Below are positions 50,774-59,137 of a DNA stretch of 64,000 bases, piece after piece (the first letter of the stretch is position 1; each line of letters begins with the position of its first letter). The notes under the pieces were generated by a model. That model was not told the origin of the DNA and did not search any database. It saw only the letters and a list, made by a program, of their open reading frames with translations. The position numbers and the translations under genes were made by a program. Location of the stretch: assembly GCA_034669045.1 (NCBI GenBank), contig JAXDOD010000086.1, forward strand, positions 13,378-77,377, in the 5' to 3' direction. Source of the DNA: VAZQ01 sp034669045 (GTDB taxonomy: Bacteria > Pseudomonadota > Alphaproteobacteria > Rhizobiales > Xanthobacteraceae).

Positions 50774-51785
50774 GGCTCAGGGTCACTCGCGCAGAGAAAC
50801 GCTCGTCATCGAGGGCGTCGACGCCGACGTCCGGCTCGACCGCGTGCTCGCCGCGCGCATTGCCGACTTGTCGCGCTCGCGTCTCAAGGCGCTGATCCTC
50901 GCCGGCGCGGTCGCGATCGGCGGGCGCACGATCCGCGATCCCGGCCATCGCGTCAACGCCGGCGACGCCGTCGCCGTGGACGTGCCGGAGCCGGAGCCGG
51001 CCGAGCCAAAGGCCGAGGATATTCCGCTCGATGTGGTCTACGAGGACGACGCCATCATCGTGATCGACAAGCCGAAGGGACTGGTCGTGCATCCCGCCGC
51101 CGGCCACTGGTCCGGCACGCTGGTCAATGCGCTCATCGCCCATTGCGGCGACAGCCTGTCGGGCGTGGGCGGGGTACGCCGCCCGGGCATCGTGCACCGC
51201 CTGGATCGCGATACGACCGGCCTGATGGTGGCGGCCAAGACCGACGCCGCCCATGCCGCGCTGGCCGCGCAATTTGCCGACCACGGCCGCACCGGGCCGC
51301 TGCGCCGTGGCTACCTGGCCTTCGCCTGGGGCGTCCCGGCGCGGCCGAGGGGCACCATCGACCAGCCGATCGACCGCCATCCGCGGGCGCGCGACCGGAT
51401 GGCGGTGCGGGCCGGGGGGCGCGAGGCGATCACGCATTGGGAGGTGCTGGAACGCTATCCGGGAACGGAGGGTGACACGGTCGCGAGCCTCCTCGCCTGC
51501 CGGCTGGAGACCGGCCGGACCCACCAGATCCGCGTGCACCTCGCCCACGCCGGGCATCCGCTCCTTGGCGACAGCGCCTACGGCCAGGGCTTCAAGACCA
51601 AGGCCACCCTGCTCCCGATCGCCGGCCAGGACGCGCTGCAGGCCCTTGGACGGCAGGCTCTCCATGCTTATCTACTGACCATGCAACACCCGACGTCCGG
51701 GGCATTGCTGGAGTTCCGTTCGGAACTACCGGCCGATCTTGCACGTTTACGCCACAGCCTCGGTGCACAGGGCGCCAAGGGCTGA
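50772..51785 (+). CDS. rluD: 23S rRNA pseudouridine synthase, RluD/RluA family
   Basis: This 337-aa enzyme makes pseudouridine in 23S rRNA. It has the S4 RNA-binding domain at the N-terminus (RLDRVLAARIADLSRSRLKA), followed by the catalytic core with DKPKGLVVHPAAGHWSGTLV and the nucleophile Asp in HRLDRDTTGLMVAAK. The second core motif is ETGRTHQIRVHLAHAGHPLL. It starts at ATG 50772, overlapping the divergent gene. An exact EcfG-type promoter sits in its last 65 bases, serving rpoH downstream. Confidence 0.92.
   Translation: MAQGHSRRETLVIEGVDADVRLDRVLAARIADLSRSRLKALILAGAVAIGGRTIRDPGHRVNAGDAVAVDVPEPEPAEPKAEDIPLDVVYEDDAIIVIDKPKGLVVHPAAGHWSGTLVNALIAHCGDSLSGVGGVRRPGIVHRLDRDTTGLMVAAKTDAAHAALAAQFADHGRTGPLRRGYLAFAWGVPARPRGTIDQPIDRHPRARDRMAVRAGGREAITHWEVLERYPGTEGDTVASLLACRLETGRTHQIRVHLAHAGHPLLGDSAYGQGFKTKATLLPIAGQDALQALGRQALHAYLLTMQHPTSGALLEFRSELPADLARLRHSLGAQGAKG
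51722..51747 (+). promoter_or_regulatory. EcfG-type promoter candidate before rpoH
   Basis: GGAAC (51722-51726), 17 bases, CGTT (51744-51747), exact consensus, within the 3' end of rluD and 245 bases before the rpoH ATG. Being inside a coding sequence weakens it, but rpoH paralogues in rhizobia are known general-stress targets. Confidence 0.5.
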
Positions 51786-51992
51786 AAAGATCGTGGTAAG
51801 TCAAAGACTTGGCGTGCCTCACGACCGGGTCACACCGACGTGACGCTGCGTATCTTCCTTTTGCCCCCGTTTGTCCTGTATGTTGCAGGTGCGGTCGCAT
51901 CTCGCGGTTGCACAACATTGGCGCCGGTGGCTTCAGAGCGTCGGCATCGATCGCCCGCCGATCATCGGGGGCAGAATATGGAGGGCGCTACC

Positions 51993-52904
51993 ATGGCCCA
52001 AACTGCGGCTTTGCCCATTTTAACGGCTGAATCCGGGCTCACCCGCTATCTCGAGGAGATCCGGCGGTTCCCGATGTTGGAACCGCAGGAAGAATACATG
52101 CTGGCCAAGCGCTGGCGTGAACACGGCGACCGCACCGCGGCGCACAGGCTCGTCACCAGCCATCTGCGGCTGGTCGCTAAGATCGCGATGGGCTATCGCG
52201 GCTACGGGCTGCCCATTTCCGAAGTGATCTCGGAGGGCAACGTCGGCCTGATGCAGGCGGTCAAGCGGTTCGAGCCGGAAAAAGGGTTCCGTCTCGCCAC
52301 CTATGCGATGTGGTGGATCAAGGCGGCCATCCAGGAATACATCCTGCGCTCGTGGTCGCTGGTGAAGATGGGCACCACCGCCAACCAGAAGAAGCTGTTC
52401 TTCAACCTGCGCAAGGCGAAGAGCAAGATCTCCGCGCTGGAGGAAGGCGACCTGCGTCCGGATCAGGTCAAGCTGATCGCCAAGCGGCTGGGCGTCACCG
52501 AGCAGGACGTGATCGACATGAATCGCCGTCTCGGCGGCGACGTGTCGCTCAATGCCCCGATCCGCGAGGACGGCGATTCCGGCGAGTGGCAGGACTGGCT
52601 CGCCGACGACGTCGCCGACCAGGAGACCGTGCTCGCCGCGCACGAGGAAGCGGACAACCGCAGGAAGGCGCTCGGCGAAGCGTTGAGCGTGCTCAACGAG
52701 CGCGAGCGGCGGATCTTCGAGGCGCGCCGGCTGGCCGACGAGCCGATCACGCTCGAGGAGCTCGCCGATGAGTTTGGAGTCTCGCGCGAACGCGTCCGGC
52801 AGATCGAGGTGCGCGCCTTCGAGAAGGTGCAGAAGGCGGTGAAGAACCGCATCGCCGCGATGGAGTCGCCGCCCACCGCCCCGCAGGCGTTGCCGGTGCA
52901 CTGA
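51993..52904 (+). CDS. rpoH: RNA polymerase sigma-32 factor (RpoH)
   Basis: This 303-aa heat-shock sigma factor has region 1.2/2 ESGLTRYLEEIRRFPMLEPQ, the region 2 core HLRLVAKIAMGYRGYGLPIS, ATYAMWWIKAAIQEYILRSW for DNA melting, the RpoH box NQKKLFFNLRKAKSK, and region 4.2 FGVSRERVRQIEVRAFEKVQ. Length is typical. The upstream frame to 51840 is long but lacks features; I start at ATG 51993, with GGAGG at the proper distance. The general-stress sigma factor may activate it (see promoter), as in some rhizobia. Confidence 0.93.
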   Translation: MAQTAALPILTAESGLTRYLEEIRRFPMLEPQEEYMLAKRWREHGDRTAAHRLVTSHLRLVAKIAMGYRGYGLPISEVISEGNVGLMQAVKRFEPEKGFRLATYAMWWIKAAIQEYILRSWSLVKMGTTANQKKLFFNLRKAKSKISALEEGDLRPDQVKLIAKRLGVTEQDVIDMNRRLGGDVSLNAPIREDGDSGEWQDWLADDVADQETVLAAHEEADNRRKALGEALSVLNERERRIFEARRLADEPITLEELADEFGVSRERVRQIEVRAFEKVQKAVKNRIAAMESPPTAPQALPVH

Positions 52905-53010
52905 TCCGCGGCGCACAGCCGATACAGGTTTCCGTCATGGCCGGGCCGCTCGTCCGGCCTTGATGATTCCAGGGCCGCCGCTCAGCCAGGTCCTTGGCCG
53001 GAAAGGGCCA

Positions 53011-53035
53011 GGAACCAACGGCTTTCCCGGACGTT
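53011..53035 (+). promoter_or_regulatory. EcfG-type promoter before the 157-aa protein
   Basis: GGAAC (53011-53015), 16 bases, CGTT (53032-53035), exact consensus. The ATG at 53048 would have a leader of only about six bases, so the gene would be nearly leaderless or its start is later. Confidence 0.55.
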
Positions 53036-53047
53036 GCTGCCTTTGTT

Positions 53048-53521
53048 ATGGCCGATCAAGCTCCCTCGAATGACTGCGACTTGCCGATCCTCGGCCATAT
53101 CGCCTTGGTGCTGGCGATCGCCGGCGCCGCGGCGTGGATGATCTCGTCTTTTTTCTTCCAGCCGAACGTGATTGCCAATCCCGCGCTTGCGGCCTACACG
53201 CCGCCGCCGGCGACCCGGCTGATCCCGATCGCGCGGAAGATGGACGCGCCCGAGCTTGCGCTCGCCGAGGCGGAGCCGTCGCCATTGACCACGCTGGCGC
53301 AGGAATACGCAGCCAATCCCGAGCCGACGAAACCGGAAGCGCGTCCGCAGGCCCGCAAGCGCCCGCGGCCGGCGCCCCGCCGCGAGGACCAGGCCTATGG
53401 GTATGGCCGGCAGTGGAACGACTTCGGATATGACCGCTACTGGAACGACTACGCTTCTGCCCGGCAGCGCAACGGCCCTTCCCGTCAGAGGACCGGCGGC
53501 TCTCCGTCCTGGGCCTGGTGA
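53048..53521 (+). CDS. Membrane-anchored Arg/Pro/Tyr-rich protein
   Basis: This 157-aa protein has one transmembrane helix (HIALVLAIAGAAAWMISSFF, about 16-35), then a Pro/Ala-rich linker with APELALAEAEPSPLTTLAQE, and a strongly basic, Arg/Tyr/Asn-rich tail (YGYGRQWNDFGYDRYWNDYA). The tail repeats a W-N-D-Y/F pattern. Start at ATG 53048 is supported by the helix position. An exact stress-type promoter precedes it. It may be an envelope-associated nucleic-acid- or glycan-binding protein. No known family. Confidence 0.6.
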   Translation: MADQAPSNDCDLPILGHIALVLAIAGAAAWMISSFFFQPNVIANPALAAYTPPPATRLIPIARKMDAPELALAEAEPSPLTTLAQEYAANPEPTKPEARPQARKRPRPAPRREDQAYGYGRQWNDFGYDRYWNDYASARQRNGPSRQRTGGSPSWAW

Positions 53522-53546
53522 CCCGGATACGGCTGCCTGATCGTGC

Positions 53547-55259
53547 TTACTGCCGCCAAGCCTTGAACGCGTCCGCGAAGACGCGCTCGCCGGGCGTGCC
53601 CTTCTCCAGCGCCAGGATGGCGCGCCGGTTGTTGTTGTAAACCACCGGAATGTCGAACCAGGCGCGCTCCTTGAGCAATTGCACGTTGCGCTCGCGGTCG
53701 GAGTCGACGGCGGACAGCCCGATCAGGAAGAAGCCGTTGGTGACCTTGACCGCGAGCCCCGCCAGCGGCACGCCGCGAGTCTGCTCGGCCGCCTTCATCA
53801 GGATGCCGGGAACGTTCGAGATGCCGCCGGAGGTGAAGTCGCTCGGCAGCTTGAACGTGATCTCGACCGTGTGGCTGGCCGGCAAGCTCGGATCGTTGTT
53901 GCGGCGGAGCGACCAGGTCATCGCGAGCCGGCGCTCGGGGATTTCGACGTCGGCCCGGATGGCGAGCTCGGGCGCCTGCCCCGGACCGGGCGAGATGGTT
54001 TCGATGCGCCAGATCGCCGACCCGACGAAACGCTTGCCCTGCGGATCGTCCGGATCCTCTTCGTAGAGCACGACCTTTTGCGCGACCGCGGCGCCGAGCG
54101 GAGCGTTCGGGCTGATCGCGGCATTCTGCTGCGGCTGGCTGCTGGCGCCGCCGGGCTCGATCCGGTCGACGATCTTCGGGCGGTTCGCGGGCGCGGCGGC
54201 GGTCGCGGCCTCCTGCGGCCCGGGCGTGCGCAAATAGCGATAGAACGCCATCATGTTCGGCAGTTGCCAGGCGGACACGCTGCCGATGCCCGCCAGGATC
54301 AAGATCGTCAGCGCGATCTTGATCAGGTCCCGGTAGGAACGCCCGGGGACATGCTCCTCTTGGCTGTCGTCCGCCTCTACCTGCTGCGCGTGCATCCTGG
54401 CACGCGCCGGCCGCATATCGTCGACCGAAAATGCCGGCTCGAGCATCCGCGGCGGCTCGTCATGCGGCACCGCATCCGCTTCGGCGTCCTCCGGCCGGTC
54501 CTGCACCGCCGGATCGAAGTCCTGCGACCGCAATTGCGACGCCGGCGGCGGACCGGCGGCATAGTTCTCCCGGACGGTGCGGGCCGACCGCTCCGACGCT
54601 TCGCCGAGCTCGTCCGACTCGGAGACGACGTTGCGAAAATCCTTGAGGCCGGAGTCGAGCAGCGACTTCCGCTCGCCCAAAGGCCGTCCGCGCAATGGAT
54701 GGCGCACCGACGGCGCGGCCGCGCCGGAGGCCGGAGGCGGCGCGGCCGACGGACCGTCCGCGGTCGGCTGATCGAACACCGGATCGACGTAGCGGGTATC
54801 ACCGAACATGCCGGACGGCGGCGCGCTTGCCTGCCGCAGCGCGGCGGCGGCGCTCGCCTGGCGGGGCGAGACATCCGGCCGCGGCGGCACGGGCGGGGGG
54901 CCAGGCGGCGCGGACCGGCGCGGCGGCAACGGCAGCTCCTCCTGCGGCTCAATGGCTGCGGGAGGCGGGTCTTCCCACCGCGGCATTTCCGGGGCGCGCA
55001 CCTGCATTCTCGGCTTGGAATCCGGGCGCACCGGCTCGGACCGTACCTGGCGGGCCGCTTCGGCTTCGACCTTGCGAATCGATTCTTCGAGGGCGAGGCG
55101 CTCGCGCGTGACGTCCGACTCGTTGAGCGCCGGCGTCACGCTGCGCAGTTGCGCGACCAGCGCGGTTCGCGCCCGTTCGTAGAGCGAACGGCGGGCGTCG
55201 CCGGTATTCCTCTCAAGGCCGGCGACGGCACGGGCTATCAGCGGGTAGTAGTCGGCCAT
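53547..55259 (-). CDS. Conserved hypothetical membrane protein
   Basis: At 570 aa, this has an N-terminal helical block (YYPLIARAVAGLERNTGDAR, about 4-23), a long Pro/Ala/Arg-rich disordered region (about 80-300), a transmembrane segment (LIKIALTILILAGIGSVSAW, about 314-333), and a C-terminal domain of about 180 residues with GSAIWRIETISPGPGQAPEL and VEITFKLPSDFTSGGISNVP. The overall plan looks like a cytoplasm-anchored, periplasm-facing protein. I know similar proteins in Bradyrhizobium only as hypothetical. It is convergent with the 157-aa gene; 38 bases separate its start from the purA stop. Confidence 0.7.
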   Translation of the reverse strand: MADYYPLIARAVAGLERNTGDARRSLYERARTALVAQLRSVTPALNESDVTRERLALEESIRKVEAEAARQVRSEPVRPDSKPRMQVRAPEMPRWEDPPPAAIEPQEELPLPPRRSAPPGPPPVPPRPDVSPRQASAAAALRQASAPPSGMFGDTRYVDPVFDQPTADGPSAAPPPASGAAAPSVRHPLRGRPLGERKSLLDSGLKDFRNVVSESDELGEASERSARTVRENYAAGPPPASQLRSQDFDPAVQDRPEDAEADAVPHDEPPRMLEPAFSVDDMRPARARMHAQQVEADDSQEEHVPGRSYRDLIKIALTILILAGIGSVSAWQLPNMMAFYRYLRTPGPQEAATAAAPANRPKIVDRIEPGGASSQPQQNAAISPNAPLGAAVAQKVVLYEEDPDDPQGKRFVGSAIWRIETISPGPGQAPELAIRADVEIPERRLAMTWSLRRNNDPSLPASHTVEITFKLPSDFTSGGISNVPGILMKAAEQTRGVPLAGLAVKVTNGFFLIGLSAVDSDRERNVQLLKERAWFDIPVVYNNNRRAILALEKGTPGERVFADAFKAWRQ

Positions 55260-55297
55260 GGGTCTAGCTTACACCTTCGGCATGGCGGATTGCGCCG

Positions 55298-56590
55298 CTA
55301 GTTTTCGAACGGATTGTGCACCAGGATCGTGTCCTCGCGTTCCGGGCTGGTCGAGAGCAATGCGACCGAACATCCGACCAGTTCCTCGATGCGGCGCACA
55401 TATTTGATCGCCGGCGCCGGCAACTGCGCCCAGGAACGCGCCCGGGCGGTGGCGCCGCGCCAGCCCTCCACCGTCTCGTAAATCGGCTCGACGGCGGCCT
55501 GGGCATGCTCGCTCGCCGGCAGGTAATCGATCTCGCGTCCGTCCAGACGATAGCCGACGCACACTTTGAGTTCGGTTAACCCATCCAGAATATCGAGCTT
55601 GGTCAGGGCCAAGCCATTGATCCCACTGGTGCGAACGGTCTGGCGCACGAGCACCGCGTCGAACCAGCCGCAGCGCCTCGGACGCCCGGTGACGGTGCCG
55701 AATTCGCGGCCGCGGTCGCCCAGGAGCGCCCCGATCTCGTTGTTCTGCTCGGTCGGGAACGGCCCTTCCCCCACCCGGGTCGTATAGGCCTTGCAGATGC
55801 CGAGCACGTAGCCGATCGCCGAGGGCCCGAGGCCCGAGCCGGTCGCCGCCTGGGCCGCCACCGTGTTGGAGGAGGTCACATACGGATAGGTGCCGTGGTC
55901 GATGTCGAGAAGCGCACCCTGCGCGCCCTCGAACAGGATGCGCCGGCCCTCGCGCCGCTTCTGGTCGAGGAGCGACCATACCGAATCCATGTAGGGCAGC
56001 ACCTGGGGCGCGATGGCGCGCAGGTCGTCGTAGACCGCGGCGCCCGCGATCGGCTCGAGGTCCAGTCCACGCCGCAAGGCGTTGTGGTGCGCCAGCAGCC
56101 GCGCGATCTTGCGGTCGAGCGACGGCAGGTCGGCGAGGTCCATGACCCGGATGGCACGACGGCCCACCTTGTCCTCGTAGGCGGGGCCGATGCCGCGGCC
56201 CGTCGTTCCGATACGGGTGGCCGCATTGGCATTCTCGCGCGCCACGTCGAGCTGCTGATGCAGCGGCAGGATCAAGGTGGCGTTCTCGGCGATGCGCAGG
56301 CTGTCGGGCGTCACCGTGACGCCCTGGCTGCGGAGCCGGTCGATCTCCTCCAGCAGCGCGCGCGGATCGAGCACCACGCCGTTGCCGATCACCGACAACT
56401 TGCCCGGCCGCACCACGCCCGATGGCAACAGCGAGAGCTTGTAGGTGACCCCGTCGATGACCAGCGTATGGCCCGCATTGTGGCCGCCCTGGAAACGGAC
56501 CACGATGTCGGCCTGCTCGGAGAGCCAGTCGACGATCTTGCCCTTGCCCTCGTCCCCCCACTGGGAGCCGACCACGACCACATTGGCCAT
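55298..56590 (-). CDS. purA: Adenylosuccinate synthetase
   Basis: This cytoplasmic purine-pathway enzyme joins IMP and aspartate using GTP. At 430 aa it starts NVVVVGSQWGDEGKGKIVDW, the GTP loop, and has the IMP-site GHNAGHTLVIDGVTYKL, the catalytic stretch TTGRGIGPAYEDKVGRRAIR, and the C-terminal RRIEELVGCSVALLSTSPER. Complete. The 350 bases on its 5' side carry a possible hairpin and no gene. Confidence 0.96.
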   Translation of the reverse strand: MANVVVVGSQWGDEGKGKIVDWLSEQADIVVRFQGGHNAGHTLVIDGVTYKLSLLPSGVVRPGKLSVIGNGVVLDPRALLEEIDRLRSQGVTVTPDSLRIAENATLILPLHQQLDVARENANAATRIGTTGRGIGPAYEDKVGRRAIRVMDLADLPSLDRKIARLLAHHNALRRGLDLEPIAGAAVYDDLRAIAPQVLPYMDSVWSLLDQKRREGRRILFEGAQGALLDIDHGTYPYVTSSNTVAAQAATGSGLGPSAIGYVLGICKAYTTRVGEGPFPTEQNNEIGALLGDRGREFGTVTGRPRRCGWFDAVLVRQTVRTSGINGLALTKLDILDGLTELKVCVGYRLDGREIDYLPASEHAQAAVEPIYETVEGWRGATARARSWAQLPAPAIKYVRRIEELVGCSVALLSTSPEREDTILVHNPFEN

Positions 56591-56941
56591 GCGCTGCCGT
56601 CCCTCCGTGCGCCTCCGAAAAATCGCTCAGCAACAAAGGCTTGCCCAAGCTCAGGCCCTCCCGTAACGGATGACGCCGCCTCAGGCAAGGCGGCGTGCGG
56701 GGCCAAGCACGACCCTTCGGGCGGCCGGAGGCTCAAAGACTCGCGACCCGGCGCCCCTCCCTGGCTTGGTAAACGCAGGAAGCCCGAGGAATCGGCTCAA
56801 AAAAGGGCGATCTCGCGGGAATATCGGGGCGGCGGCGAGGTCTGTTACCGCTTCGCTGATGTCACCGGTCGCGATTGGGGCGACGTGACCGACAACTATT
56901 CGCGGCGTTGCGCCCCATGAAACACGCCGAGGATAACGATC
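56591..56941. other. Intergenic region upstream of purA
   Basis: 351 bases between the purA start and the toxin stop. I see a hairpin at 56673-56696 and otherwise no gene or clear promoter. Open frames are short shadows. Confidence 0.5.
56673..56696. other. Perfect 9-bp hairpin
   Basis: ACGCCGCCT at 56673-56681, a six-base loop, and AGGCGGCGT at 56688-56696 can fold into a strong stem. No T-run follows on either strand, so it is not an obvious terminator. It lies in the purA 5' region (minus strand) and could be an mRNA structure. Confidence 0.45.
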
Positions 56942-57196
56942 TCAATTGGCATCCAAATCGATCTTGTAGACGAGAATGTAGGGCAATCCCTGCACGACCC
57001 ACTCACGCGTGTCCACCGAACGGCCGGGCCGGCCTGCATATGGAAAAAAACGCAACACCTCGGCCGCTTCGCGGATGCCGGCTCCGACCTTGGCCGACGC
57101 GACCCGGTTTCGCTCGGAAAGGTACTCTTGAATCGCGATGAGTTGCGCTCTCGCCCGAGCGCTGTACCGCAGTGCTAAAGGCCGAAACGCCGCCAC
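56942..57196 (-). CDS. RelE/ParE-family toxin
   Basis: This 84-aa protein has the RelE/ParE core LALRYSARARAQLIAIQEYL and the C-terminal block PYAGRPGRSVDTREWVVQGL with the PYILVYKI strand. It starts at a GTG (57196) inside the antitoxin gene, so the frames overlap by about 22 bases, as in many such pairs. It should be an mRNA-cleaving or gyrase-poisoning toxin. It ends 351 bases from purA. Confidence 0.78.
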   Translation of the reverse strand: MAAFRPLALRYSARARAQLIAIQEYLSERNRVASAKVGAGIREAAEVLRFFPYAGRPGRSVDTREWVVQGLPYILVYKIDLDAN

Positions 57197-57402
57197 ACCT
57201 CTACCATTTCCACATCGGTCGCGATCTTGCCCGCGCGGACCTCTTGCTTCGCTAGCTCGACTTCGGCCAGTTGCTCATCGGTCAATTGGTAGTGACCAGC
57301 ATCCGGGTTCGCGAAACCCAGCAGGAATCTCGCAGCAACATCCTGCTCCCCTTCGGGAAGCATCCGCAGACTTGCAATTGCTTGTTCAAGCAGCTTGGTC
57401 AT
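57175..57402 (-). CDS. Antitoxin of the RelE/ParE-type pair
   Basis: This 75-aa protein, starting MTKLLEQAIASLRMLPEGEQ, has a helical N-terminus and acidic C-terminal helix DEQLAEVELAKQEVRAGKIA, the part that usually wraps the toxin. ATG at 57402 or 57411 is possible. The toxin start lies inside its last codons. It is likely autoregulated by the pair. Confidence 0.75.
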   Translation of the reverse strand: MTKLLEQAIASLRMLPEGEQDVAARFLLGFANPDAGHYQLTDEQLAEVELAKQEVRAGKIATDVEMVEVWRRFGL

Positions 57403-57450
57403 GACCACCATGATAGCGCCTGTCGACCTCAAAGCAAAGATCGGTCAACG

Positions 57451-59037
57451 TCAAAACCTCAACGCCCGCGCCTGCTGCACCTGCGGCAGCGCGCGCACCT
57501 TGGTCAGCACGTCCGCCGGCAGCTCGCCGTCGATCTCGATCAGCGCGATGGCATTGCCGCCGGGCGCGTCGCGGCCGACATGGAAGGTCGCGATGTTGAT
57601 GCCGGCATCGCCCATGGTGGAGGAGAACTTGCCGATGAAGCCCGGCTTGTCGAGATTGGTGATGTAGATCATCGACGGACCGAACTCGGCATCCATGCGG
57701 ATGCCCTTGATGTTGACGATGCGCGGCCGGCCGTCGGCATAGACGGTGCCCGAGACGTGCCGGGACTGGCGCTCGGTGACCACCGTGATCGTCATCAGGC
57801 TCTCGTAGTCGCCGGCGGCCTCGCGCGTCACTTCCTCCACCACGATGCCGCGCTCCTTGGCGATGATCGGGGCCGAGACGACGTTGATGTCCTGCAGCAT
57901 CGGACGCAGCATCCCGGCGACGGCGGCCGAGGTGAGCGCCTTGGTGTTCATGCCGGCGACCGCGCCCTCGTAGGCGATCTGCACCTTGCTGATGCCGCTC
58001 TCGGTGAGCTGGCCGGCGAACGAGCCGAGCTTCTCCGCGAGCGCCACGAACGGCTTGAGCCGCGGCGCTTCCTCGGCCGAGATCGAGGGGAAGTTCACCG
58101 CATTGGTGATCGCGCCGCTCAGCAGATAATCGGCCATCTGCTCGGCGACCTGGAGCGCCACGTTTTCCTGGGCTTCCATGGTGGAGGCGCCGAGATGCGG
58201 CGTGCACACCACGTTGGGATGCCCGAACAGCGGATTCGCCGTCGCCGGCTCCTCGACGAAGACATCGAAGGCGGCGCCCGCGACCTGGCCGGAATCGAGC
58301 GCCTGGCGCAGCGCCGCCTCGTCGACCAGTCCGCCGCGCGCGCAATTGATGATGCGCACGCCCTTCTTCATGGTCGCGATCGCGCTGGCGTCGACGATGT
58401 TCTTGGTCTTGTCGGTGAGCGGGGTATGCAGCGTGATGAAATCGGCGCGCTTGAACAGATCGGCGAGCTCGACCTTTTCCACGCCGAGGTCGCGCGCGCG
58501 TTCAGGCGACAGGAACGGATCGTAGGCGATCACCTTCATGCGCAGGCCGTGGCCGCGGTCGGCCACGATCGATCCGATATTGCCGCAGCCGATGACGCCG
58601 AGCGTCTTGCCGGTGATCTCCACGCCCATGAAGCGGTTCTTTTCCCACTTGCCGGCCTGGGTCGAGGCGTCGGCCTGCGGGATCTGCCGCGCCAGCGCGA
58701 GCATCAGGGTGATGGCGTGCTCGGCGGTGGTGATGGAGTTGCCGAACGGCGTGTTCATCACGATCACGCCCTTCGCGGTGGCGGCCGGGATGTCGACATT
58801 GTCGACGCCGATGCCGGCGCGGCCGACGACGCGGAGCTTCCTGGCCTTCTCGAGCAGCTTGGCCGTGACCTTGGTCGCCGAGCGGATGGCGAGGCCGTCG
58901 AAGTCGCCGATCATCTCGGCCAGCTTGTCCTTGTCGGGGCCGAGCTTGGGCAGGAACACGGTCTCCACGCCGCGGTCCTTGAAGATCTGCACGGAGGCGT
59001 CGGACAGGGCGTCGGAAATCAATACTTTGGGGGTCAT
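57451..59037 (-). CDS. serA: D-3-phosphoglycerate dehydrogenase
   Basis: First step of serine biosynthesis. At 528 aa it is the long form with ACT domain. It has PKVLISDALSDASVQIFKDR at the start, the NAD loop TLGVIGCGNIGSIVADRGHG, and catalytic Arg/Glu/His regions INCARGGLVDEAALRQALDS and CTPHLGASTMEAQENVALQV. An intervening domain and C-terminal ACT domain (KPGFIGKFSSTMGDAGINIA) follow. I start at the ATG at 59037, since the family begins there. It is the last gene of a serC-orf-serA operon. Confidence 0.95.
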   Translation of the reverse strand: MTPKVLISDALSDASVQIFKDRGVETVFLPKLGPDKDKLAEMIGDFDGLAIRSATKVTAKLLEKARKLRVVGRAGIGVDNVDIPAATAKGVIVMNTPFGNSITTAEHAITLMLALARQIPQADASTQAGKWEKNRFMGVEITGKTLGVIGCGNIGSIVADRGHGLRMKVIAYDPFLSPERARDLGVEKVELADLFKRADFITLHTPLTDKTKNIVDASAIATMKKGVRIINCARGGLVDEAALRQALDSGQVAGAAFDVFVEEPATANPLFGHPNVVCTPHLGASTMEAQENVALQVAEQMADYLLSGAITNAVNFPSISAEEAPRLKPFVALAEKLGSFAGQLTESGISKVQIAYEGAVAGMNTKALTSAAVAGMLRPMLQDINVVSAPIIAKERGIVVEEVTREAAGDYESLMTITVVTERQSRHVSGTVYADGRPRIVNIKGIRMDAEFGPSMIYITNLDKPGFIGKFSSTMGDAGINIATFHVGRDAPGGNAIALIEIDGELPADVLTKVRALPQVQQARALRF

Positions 59038-59137
59038 GGGTCGTCCTATCTCATCTGGTTGTCGCGGCCTGAGCACTTGAAGCGCACAGGGCCGAGAGCA
59101 TTGAGGCATTCGTCCTGCAAGATCGCCGGGAGGCGCG

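Noticed and set aside
53679..55301. A 540-codon plus-strand frame opposite the 570-aa hypothetical gene
   Set aside because: Arg/Gly/His-rich shadow; the minus-strand protein has a transmembrane segment and a sensible amino-acid mix.
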